The notes under the pieces: model-generated
Told to the model about the DNA's origin: nothing
Database searches by the model: none
The model's input: only the letters and a program-made list of their open reading frames with translations
Shown here: positions 6,735-11,564 of the stretch, one piece after another
Layout of the letters: each line of letters starts with the position of its first letter
Position numbering within the stretch: position 1 is the stretch's first letter
Translations under genes and position numbers: made by a program
NCBI GenBank assembly: GCA_003158355.1
Contig: PMIV01000258.1
Location: 1-11,564, forward strand
Direction of reading: 5' to 3'
DNA: 11,564 nt
From: Anaerolineaceae bacterium
Lineage (GTDB): Bacteria; Chloroflexota; Anaerolineae; Anaerolineales; Anaerolineaceae

Positions 6735-7874
6735 ATGGCAGCAGGTGATTTAAACCTTTCTGAAATAAAAGAGCTCATCAAAGCCAGGGCGTTTAGCCTT
6801 GGCTTTTGTTTATGTGGGGTCACCACCAATCAACCTTTGGAAAACTTTTGCCGATACGAAAACTGGCTGAAGGCAAATTACCATGGGGAAATGAGCTACC
6901 TGGCTTCAGAAAGGCATCTTTCTTTACGGCAAGACCCCATTCGTTTGGCCCCCTGGGTGAAGTCGATCATTGTGTTTGCCTGGCCGTACCTTTTGAACCG
7001 CTCTACTTCCACTGATTTGGGCGGCCAAATTGCCGGATATGCAGGGGATATCGATTACCACCTTCTGGTCCCAAATAAGATACACGAATTGGTGGATGAC
7101 TTGCCTGCACTGTTTGCTCGACCAATTCAAACCCAGATCTTTTGCGACAGCAGTCCGCTACTTGAACGAGAATTGGCTGTCCGTGCCGGTCTGGGTTGGA
7201 TCGGACGTAATTCCTGTGTGATTTCTCCGCAGCATGGGTCAGCCTTCGTATTGGCCGAACTTTTTCTTGATAAAGAACTCCCCGCAGATCTGCCATTTAC
7301 CCAAAATCTATGTGGCAAATGTCATACCTGCCTGGATGCCTGCCCTACGCAATGTATTTTAGCTCAGCGTGAAATTGATGCACGCCACTGTATTTCAACG
7401 CTGACCATCGAAAACAAAAATTTGATCCCCAGCCCAGAGATCGCTCACCTTGAGAACCACTTGTTTGGCTGCGATATTTGCCAATCTACCTGCCCCTGGA
7501 ACCAAAAAGTAATGGCGCAATCAAAAGCGCTTGCTCAAATGGATGAAGCGGAAATGATCGCAGAGCTCACCGGCAACAATATTGAATTTAAATCCCACTT
7601 CCAAAACTCAGCCATTTATCGAGCCAAACGGCGCGGATGGGTTCGCAACCTTTGCGCAGTAATAAGCAACCTCCAACTAAAAAATGCCTCGGAATCACTC
7701 ATTCAAGTGTTTGCCTCAGATCAAGATGCTGTTTGCCGCGCCTCCGCTGCTGCAGCGCTGGCATCACTTGACCCATGTCGATCGATCCCATTGATAATGG
7801 CAAGACAAAAATCAGAGCTTGACCCTTTGGTGCTTGCTAAAATCGAACAAATAATAAATGAAAACCCCCTCTGA
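6735..7874 (+). CDS. queG: Epoxyqueuosine reductase QueG
   Basis: A 379-residue cytosolic cobalamin-dependent iron-sulfur enzyme that reduces epoxyqueuosine to queuosine at position 34 of tRNAs with GUN anticodons, the last step of the pathway. Visible features: 'GYAGDIDYH' (101-109, usually YA.G.DYH) of the cobalamin-binding domain; 'DSSPLLERELAVRAGLGWIG' (138-157) with the catalytic Asp138; Cys193, 196, 199 and 203 for one 4Fe-4S cluster; and Cys219 with Cys246, 249 and 253, matching the known cluster spacing. The C-terminal part (about 300-375) looks like HEAT-type helices, as expected for tRNA binding. Length is typical. The start ATG 6735 lies 5 nt after the lipoprotein stop with no Shine-Dalgarno, so translation probably depends on coupling. 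CATAAT at 6725-6730 resembles a -10 but is slightly too close for a clean leaderless start. No other queuosine gene is in the window. The gene ends inside the terminator hairpin. Confidence 0.96.
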   Translation: MAAGDLNLSEIKELIKARAFSLGFCLCGVTTNQPLENFCRYENWLKANYHGEMSYLASERHLSLRQDPIRLAPWVKSIIVFAWPYLLNRSTSTDLGGQIAGYAGDIDYHLLVPNKIHELVDDLPALFARPIQTQIFCDSSPLLERELAVRAGLGWIGRNSCVISPQHGSAFVLAELFLDKELPADLPFTQNLCGKCHTCLDACPTQCILAQREIDARHCISTLTIENKNLIPSPEIAHLENHLFGCDICQSTCPWNQKVMAQSKALAQMDEAEMIAELTGNNIEFKSHFQNSAIYRAKRRGWVRNLCAVISNLQLKNASESLIQVFASDQDAVCRASAAAALASLDPCRSIPLIMARQKSELDPLVLAKIEQIINENPL

Positions 7875-7890
7875 TTTCAGAAGGGGTTTT
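7861..7890. terminator. Bidirectional terminator between queG and the LysM gene
   Basis: An inverted repeat (7861-7874 against 7877-7890, one C/A mismatch) has a CCCC/GGGG core flanked by AAAA and TTTT, so each strand ends in a short T run. It serves the converging queG (+) and LysM gene (-, stop at 7902). The TGA of queG (7872-7874) lies in the left arm. Confidence 0.85.
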
Positions 7891-7901
7891 GAGTAGATCA
7901 A

Positions 7902-8633
7902 TTATGGTGTCTGTGTCGGTCTGGGTGTTGTTGTCGGAAGTTTTGTCCCAATGGCCGCTGGTGTACTTGTCGGCGCCAAAGTCGGCGTCTTAGTGACTAG
8001 ATTAATGCGAATAGTTAGAATTTGACCGACCTGAATAGCATTTTGGTCAGTAAGTTGTTTGTTGCGAGCTAAAATATCAGCCACTGTGCTGTCAAATTCG
8101 CTAGCCAAAGATTGTACAGAATCACCTGATTCAACCTTGACGCTAATGGTTGTTCCACGAGGTTGACCCGTGGCAATTGGCGTCCGTGTCGGCATAGTTT
8201 GACCTTGAGCCGGAATGGTGAGTGTTTGCCCGGGGATAATGCTGCAGTATTGGTCCAAATTATTCATTGCCAGTAATAATTCGAGGTCCACCTTGAAAGT
8301 GGTGGAAATTGAGACGCAATTATCTCCCGAAACCACTACATAGCTCTGCATACCCGCCGGTTGAGGAGTCTCAGTCGGACCCGCAGTAGGAGTAATGGTT
8401 GGAGTATCCGAAGGTAGCGGAGAAGGCGAAGGAGTGAATGTAACGGTGGGAGTGGGAGTCTTTGTAGCGAACAACCCGGATATCGGATTATTTGCCCCGG
8501 CAACCAGCATCACTATGATGAGAATGCCCAACAATGCCAGGAATCCCGCCAGAGCTCCAAGGAAAAAAGGCATCATTTGCCGCCGTTTTTCAAATTTACT
8601 GATCACACTTTTGGGTGAATTTTTATTGTTCAT
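7902..8633 (-). CDS. Membrane-anchored double-LysM protein
   Basis: A 243-residue protein with a basic N-terminus (KFEKRRQ), one transmembrane helix at about 23-46 without a lipobox or clear cleavage site, then a Thr/Pro-rich linker (about 57-93). Two LysM peptidoglycan-binding modules follow: about 97-140 ('YVVVSGDNCVSISTTF', 'IIPGQTLTIP') and about 163-210 ('VKVESGDSVQSLASEF', 'IQVGQILTIR'). Cys106 and Cys130 both fall in the first LysM and could form a disulfide. The protein ends in another Thr/Pro-rich tail (about 214-243) with no further domain, which is unusual. No catalytic domain is present, so it probably anchors to or senses the cell wall. Upstream AGGGAAAA is a usable ribosome binding site. 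It converges on queG and shares its terminator, and lies downstream of the FtsB-like gene on the same strand, 217 nt away with its own likely promoter. Confidence 0.88.
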   Translation of the reverse strand: MNNKNSPKSVISKFEKRRQMMPFFLGALAGFLALLGILIIVMLVAGANNPISGLFATKTPTPTVTFTPSPSPLPSDTPTITPTAGPTETPQPAGMQSYVVVSGDNCVSISTTFKVDLELLLAMNNLDQYCSIIPGQTLTIPAQGQTMPTRTPIATGQPRGTTISVKVESGDSVQSLASEFDSTVADILARNKQLTDQNAIQVGQILTIRINLVTKTPTLAPTSTPAAIGTKLPTTTPRPTQTP

Positions 8634-8734
8634 TATTTTCCCTATCTAAAAAGTCTTTGATTTCGCACGAAGCCAACAATTTTACTAGATTAATCTGATA
8701 CGGTCGAGAATTGTTTTCAAGTCTATATTTGAAT

Positions 8735-8743
8735 ATCATACCA
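8735..8743 (-). promoter_or_regulatory. Possible extended -10 promoter for the LysM gene
   Basis: On the minus strand TGG-TATGAT (8743 down to 8735) matches an extended -10 (hexamer 5 of 6). TTGTCA (8759-8754) lies upstream but only 13 bp away, too close for a normal -35. Initiation near 8728 would give a leader of about 95 nt. A perfect palindrome AGATTAATCT (8687-8696) lies in that leader. The 217-nt gap (8634-8850) otherwise shows no gene. Confidence 0.4.
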
Positions 8744-8827
8744 TAATAAATAGTGACAAAATGAATAAACGAATTCGGTGCGGTTCTACTTTATATTGAT
8801 GGAGTGACAGGATTTTTAAAACATAAA

Positions 8828-8856
8828 AAATAAACCCGCAGGAGATTAATTTATTT
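8828..8856 (-). terminator. Weak terminator candidate after the FtsB-like gene
   Basis: AAATAAA (8856-8850 on the minus strand, overlapping the stop codon) can pair with TTTATTT (8834-8828) and is followed by a T run. The stem has only 7 AT pairs and a 15-nt loop, so read-through into the LysM gene is quite possible. Confidence 0.25.
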
Positions 8857-9246
8857 CCCGGTGAACAACGCTTCCCAAATTGACCAATTTGACACCGTTG
8901 TAGTTTCAGGTGTGGTCACCACCAACGGGGCCTGAGTAGCTCCGGCAGGTTCAACGGGGATGATCAAATTCTCACCAGACCGCACCATGTGGCCTTCTTC
9001 ATATGCCCAATTTTCTACAGCAGCTTCAGAAGTGGCATAACCGATCTGAGTTTTCAACACAACCACGGTCTGCTGAAGACTGGTCACCACTACTTCAGCA
9101 TCGTTTCGTTGTGAAGTTAATCGTGAAAGTTCATTGAGACGATTATTGAGGTCCATTACTAAAAAGAAAAGCACAATGGCAGTAACAACAAACCCCACTT
9201 TTTTAAAATCAAACTGTATGCGTTGTTTTTTAGCTTTTCCGTCCAT
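8851..9246 (-). CDS. Septum formation initiator (FtsB/DivIC) family protein
   Basis: A 131-residue bitopic membrane protein. A basic cytoplasmic N-terminus (MDGKAKKQR) is followed by a transmembrane helix at about 18-32 and a coiled-coil region at about 34-70 ('DLNNRLNELSRLTSQRNDAE', 'LQQTVVVLKTQIGY'). The conserved segment after the coil, 'VENWAYEEGHMVRSGENLI' (77-95), matches the 'VE.WARE.LG.V.PGE.V' block of FtsB/DivIC proteins. These link FtsL and FtsQ/DivIB in the divisome and help activate septal wall synthesis. It is longer than E. coli FtsB (103 aa) because of a Thr/Pro-containing extracytoplasmic tail ending 'NWSIWEALFTGK'. Family membership is clear, but I cannot tell whether it is the sole divisome FtsB or a paralogue, so no symbol is given. 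There is no Shine-Dalgarno; the -10 placement suggests a leaderless mRNA. It is divergent from trmD with 106 bp between. Confidence 0.85.
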   Translation of the reverse strand: MDGKAKKQRIQFDFKKVGFVVTAIVLFFLVMDLNNRLNELSRLTSQRNDAEVVVTSLQQTVVVLKTQIGYATSEAAVENWAYEEGHMVRSGENLIIPVEPAGATQAPLVVTTPETTTVSNWSIWEALFTGK

Positions 9247-9252
9247 GTGCTT

Positions 9253-9281
9253 AGTGTACCTTAATTGCGAAAGTCAGACAA
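9253..9281 (-). promoter_or_regulatory. Promoter of the FtsB-like gene, leaderless configuration
   Basis: On the minus strand TTGTCT (9281-9276), a 17-bp spacer and TACACT (9258-9253) form a promoter whose predicted start, 7 bases after the hexamer, is the A of ATG 9246. AAGG further up is too distant (12 nt) to act as a normal Shine-Dalgarno. Confidence 0.5.
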
Positions 9282-9317
9282 GAACCACAAACTATTATGA
9301 TTGTAGGACATTTATCC

Positions 9318-9346
9318 TTGTCAGATTATTCGCTTGTCGCTAGAAT
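9318..9346 (+). promoter_or_regulatory. trmD promoter, leaderless configuration
   Basis: TTGTCA (9318-9323, 5 of 6), a 17-bp spacer and TAGAAT (9341-9346, 5 of 6) place the transcription start at 9353, which is the A of the trmD ATG. No Shine-Dalgarno exists upstream of that ATG. The hexamer lies in an 11-nt palindrome AGAATGATTCT (9342-9352). Confidence 0.65.
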
Positions 9347-9352
9347 GATTCT

Positions 9353-10114
9353 ATGCGATTTGATGTGTTTACCCTTTTTCCCGCTGTTTTTGCGCCCTAT
9401 CTTGAAGCAAGTATTCTTCAAAAAGCTCAACAAAACCAATTGATCCAGGTGGAATTACATAATATTCGCGATTGGGCCCCGGATAAACACCACGTCACCG
9501 ATGATACTCCATATGGGGGCGGCGGGGGTATGGTCATGAAAGCCCCTCCCATTTTTGACGCGGTAGAAGCTATTCTTGGGAATCCTCCAGTCTGTCCGTT
9601 AATTCTTCTTTCTCCGCAGGGAAGACCATTTTCTGCAAAAATAGCCCGCGAGTTTGCTCAATTGCCGCAGGTGGGGTTGTTATGCGGCCGTTACGAAGGG
9701 ATCGACGAGCGCATCCGGGAGCATCTCATAACTGACCAAATCTCGATCGGTGACTATGTTCTCACGGGTGGAGAATTACCTGCGCTCATCTTGCTCGATG
9801 CCATTGCCCGCTTTATCCCTGGTGTACTGGGCGACCCGGACGGCGCTGAAGATGACTCCTTTGCTTCTGGACTATTGGAATACCCTCATTACACCAAACC
9901 GGAAGAATTCCGGGGTTGGCACGTTCCAGAAGTACTGCTCTCGGGGAATCATGCCCTGATTCAAAAATGGCGAAGGGAACAATCCCTACGGCGAACTTTT
10001 ACCAACCGCCCCGATTTGCTTCGTGATTTTCCATTTACAAAAAATGACCAAAAATATATGGATAAATTAAATCAGGAAAAGAAAGAGGACAAAGAGCACT
10101 CCATAAAACAATAA
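9353..10114 (+). CDS. trmD: tRNA (guanine(37)-N1)-methyltransferase TrmD
   Basis: A 253-residue SPOUT-class enzyme that uses S-adenosylmethionine to methylate N1 of G37, next to the anticodon of tRNAs reading CNN codons, preventing +1 frameshifts. The N-terminus [10 protein letters not shown] is the canonical TrmD start, so ATG 9353 is secure. '[13 protein letters not shown]' (50-62), 'LSPQG' (86-90), '[10 protein letters not shown]' (111-120) and '[11 protein letters not shown]' (131-141) form the trefoil-knot cofactor site, and '[17 protein letters not shown]' (167-183) contains the catalytic Asp, followed by the C-terminal helical domain ('[11 protein letters not shown]'). The length is normal, with a Lys/Glu-rich tail. 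In many bacteria trmD sits between rimM and rplS; here it stands apart, divergent from an FtsB-like gene and 68 nt before an MFS transporter. It is probably transcribed as a leaderless mRNA from the promoter at 9318-9346. Confidence 0.97.
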   Translation: MRFDVFTLFPAVFAPYLEASILQKAQQNQLIQVELHNIRDWAPDKHHVTDDTPYGGGGGMVMKAPPIFDAVEAILGNPPVCPLILLSPQGRPFSAKIAREFAQLPQVGLLCGRYEGIDERIREHLITDQISIGDYVLTGGELPALILLDAIARFIPGVLGDPDGAEDDSFASGLLEYPHYTKPEEFRGWHVPEVLLSGNHALIQKWRREQSLRRTFTNRPDLLRDFPFTKNDQKYMDKLNQEKKEDKEHSIKQ

Positions 10115-10182
10115 ACCAAAAAAACAATCCATTTTCAAGTTAGACATCCGCTTAAAAAAATGAAAAAGGAAAGGAAAATAAA

Positions 10183-11451
10183 ATGAAGTTTAGTTATGGA
10201 AAGACGTTCTTGCTAGGCCTGGGATTTTTTGGTGTCAGTGTAATCTGGAGTGTTTACAACGCCTTTGTGCCCATTTTCCTGCAAGATCGTTTTGCGCTCG
10301 CGGCCGGGTTCATTGGTATTTTCATGACCCTGGATAACATTGCTGCCCTTTTCATCCAACCTGCAGTTGGCGCATGGTCAGATAACTTGCGCACCAGAAT
10401 TGGCCGCCGTTTACCCTTTATTTTAGTTGGAGCTCCTGTTGCAGCGGTCGCCTTTGTCCTTTTACCAGTGGCCAAAAGTCTATTCGTCTTCTTCCTAGCA
10501 GCATTATTGCTGCTTTTGAGTATGGCAATTTGGCGCACACCGGTAATTGCCTTGATGCCAGATATTACCCCTTCCAAACATCGTTCGGTTGCCAATGGCA
10601 TCATCAATTTAATGGGCGGATTGGGAGCAATCATCGCTTTTCTGGGTGGTGCCAAATTATATGATATGAATCCGGAATATCCTTTTCTGCTCGGATCCGT
10701 TCTGGTTATCATTTCAGCACTGCTAGTCTTTATTTTTATTCGAGAACCGAAAGTTTTTCCACCTAGCGATGAAGAAAAACCTGATTTGTTCAAATCGCTC
10801 AGAGAGATTTTTAAGGCAGAAGAAAAAAGCCCGCTATTTCTCCTATTTGCAATTCTTTTTTGGTTCATCGCTTACTCCGGGATTGAGGCACTCTTCACTT
10901 TGTATGCAGTTAACTATCTTAAATTAAGCGCTTCCGATGGATCTCTTTTGCTCGGGCAAATGTCATTGCTGTTTGTCATATTTGCCTTACCCGCCGGCTA
11001 TTTCGGACGCGGATTTGGCCGCAAGCGTACGATCATGGTGGGAATCATCCTGATGAGCGTTGCTATTGCTTCTCTATTCTTTGTACCAGTCACATCTTTG
11101 ACGCATGTTGTGACTAAATTACCGATCTTAGGAAAAATTCCTGTCGTTGGACTGATCTTAATGGGAACCGGTATTGCTTGGTCCTTTGTCAACATTAACA
11201 GTCTGCCAATGGTTATTGATATGACTGATGAAACCCATAATGGTACCTTTACCGGTCTTTACTATCTGTTTGCCACTTTAGCAGCCATCATTGGCCCGAT
11301 CATGTATGGCTGGGTAATTCAACTGAGTGGGTCAATGTACAATCTCGTCATGCTGGTCAGTCCCCTGTTTCTGTTTGCTGCTTTCATATGCATGATTTTT
11401 GTAAAACGCGGTGAACCAAAAACTGCTATTCAACCGCATATGGGTGATTAA
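10183..11451 (+). CDS. MFS transporter, SLC45/GPH-like (putative sugar symporter)
   Basis: A 422-residue integral membrane protein with about 12 hydrophobic segments, the normal MFS size. The loop between helices 2 and 3 carries 'GAWSDNLRTRIGRRLPFI' (63-80), the MFS motif A in the form seen in SLC45/sucrose-type and GPH symporters. 'RTPVIALMPDITPSKHRSVANG' (118-139) and 'GRGFGRKRTIM' in the second half (motif A repeat) agree with this group. Such carriers typically move sugars or glycosides with H+ or Na+, but the substrate cannot be read from the sequence. A long hydrophilic loop ('PSDEEKPDLFKSLREIFKAEEKSP') separates the two six-helix halves. Start ATG 10183 follows purine-rich AAGGAAAGGAAAA (about 10167). 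It lies 68 nt after trmD with no clear terminator between, so partial co-transcription is possible. No evident terminator follows it. Confidence 0.85.
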   Translation: MKFSYGKTFLLGLGFFGVSVIWSVYNAFVPIFLQDRFALAAGFIGIFMTLDNIAALFIQPAVGAWSDNLRTRIGRRLPFILVGAPVAAVAFVLLPVAKSLFVFFLAALLLLLSMAIWRTPVIALMPDITPSKHRSVANGIINLMGGLGAIIAFLGGAKLYDMNPEYPFLLGSVLVIISALLVFIFIREPKVFPPSDEEKPDLFKSLREIFKAEEKSPLFLLFAILFWFIAYSGIEALFTLYAVNYLKLSASDGSLLLGQMSLLFVIFALPAGYFGRGFGRKRTIMVGIILMSVAIASLFFVPVTSLTHVVTKLPILGKIPVVGLILMGTGIAWSFVNINSLPMVIDMTDETHNGTFTGLYYLFATLAAIIGPIMYGWVIQLSGSMYNLVMLVSPLFLFAAFICMIFVKRGEPKTAIQPHMGD

Positions 11452-11458
11452 TTTCATC

Positions 11459-11487
11459 TTGCATCACCAAATAAAAGACGTTATACT
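11459..11487 (+). promoter_or_regulatory. Promoter of the gene starting at 11544
   Basis: TTGCAT (11459-11464) and TATACT (11482-11487, 5 of 6) are spaced by 17 bp. Initiation near 11494 would give a leader of about 50 nt. The -35 is weak (3 of 6). It lies 7 nt past the MFS stop, in the only gap before the next gene. Confidence 0.5.
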
Positions 11488-11494
11488 CTAGAAA

Positions 11495-11512
11495 CGGTGG
11501 TGTATTTCACCG
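11495..11512 (+). other. Hairpin at the predicted mRNA 5' end
   Basis: CGGTGG (11495-11500) pairs with TCACCG (11507-11512), 5 Watson-Crick pairs plus one G-T, around a 6-nt loop. It would lie at the very 5' end of the transcript from TATACT 11482-11487, upstream of the ribosome binding site. It may protect the mRNA end; no known riboswitch is recognised. Confidence 0.35.
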
Positions 11513-11529
11513 ATTTTCCCTAATTCTCT

Positions 11530-11537
11530 AGGAGGAG
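11530..11537 (+). promoter_or_regulatory. Strong ribosome binding site of the last gene
   Basis: AGGAGGAG (11530-11537) lies 6 nt before ATG 11544 and is the strongest Shine-Dalgarno in the window, predicting high expression. Confidence 0.75.
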
Positions 11538-11543
11538 AAGCTA

Positions 11544-11564
11544 ATGTCTAAGAAAGTGTTTACT
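11544..11564 (+). CDS. Start of an unidentified gene, cut by the window end
   Basis: Only seven codons (MSKKVFT) are visible. The ATG follows AGGAGGAG (11530-11537), a promoter and a leader hairpin, so a real gene start is well supported. The basic N-terminus would suit a signal peptide, as in a binding-protein lipoprotein, but too little is visible to assign a family. Confidence 0.6.

Noticed and set aside
8395..8649. 84-codon plus-strand frame with Val/Gly repeats opposite the LysM gene
   Set aside because: The Gly/Val repetitiveness is simply the complement of the Thr/Pro linker codons of the LysM protein.
10254..10868. 204-codon open frame antisense to the MFS gene
   Set aside because: It mirrors the strongly supported transporter frame, its translation is Arg/Lys/Ser-rich without domain features, and no ribosome binding site or promoter was seen. 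It is a shadow.
11443..11468. GGTGAT/ATCACC inverted repeat after the MFS gene as a terminator
   Set aside because: Only 6 pairs with a 14-nt loop and no T run; it also overlaps the -35 of the next promoter.

Overview
The window looks like a chromosomal stretch from a Chloroflexota bacterium, most likely class Anaerolineae. I infer this from protein style, not from a database search. GC content is moderate. Many secreted proteins carry Thr/Pro-rich 'TPTPTATPT'-type linkers. A lipoprotein has an NBR1-like Ig domain, another combines PD40 (TolB-type) propeller repeats with a long C-terminal domain, and the DUF1015 and SLC45-like transporter variants fit the same group. There are no rRNA or tRNA genes, insertion sequences, phage genes or CRISPR arrays.

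Layout on the + strand. The 3' end of a DegV-family gene (1-364) is closed by a strong hairpin terminator (380-423). A tightly spaced run follows (507-5961, gaps of 13-31 nt): a DUF1015 protein, a small unknown protein, an M23 metallopeptidase lipoprotein, a PD40-propeller lipoprotein with a C-terminal domain resembling a degenerate M15 peptidase, and a secreted M23 metallopeptidase with an extra beta-rich tail. A new promoter (TTGACA, 17 bp, GACAAT) precedes an NBR1-Ig-like lipoprotein (6043-6729), and queG (epoxyqueuosine reductase, 6735-7874) starts 5 nt after it. A bidirectional terminator (7861-7890) separates queG from the minus-strand genes.

Minus strand: a membrane-anchored double-LysM protein (7902-8633) and an FtsB/DivIC-type septum formation initiator (8851-9246). 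Divergent from the latter are trmD (9353-10114) and an SLC45/GPH-like MFS transporter (10183-11451). The first seven codons of another gene (11544 onward) end the window, behind its own promoter and leader.

Functionally, six consecutive exported or membrane-anchored proteins with cell-wall-related domains (two M23 with complete metal ligands, an M15-like domain that seems to lack its histidines, an NBR1-Ig lipoprotein, a double LysM protein and a divisome-type coiled-coil protein) suggest an envelope or cell-wall remodelling locus, interleaved with translation-quality genes (queG, trmD). The most notable points are the propeller plus degenerate M15-like fusion between two apparently intact M23 proteins, and the repeated placement of a -10-like hexamer exactly 6 nt before an ATG with no Shine-Dalgarno sequence (trmD, the ftsB-like gene and the M23 lipoprotein gene), which predicts leaderless mRNAs.
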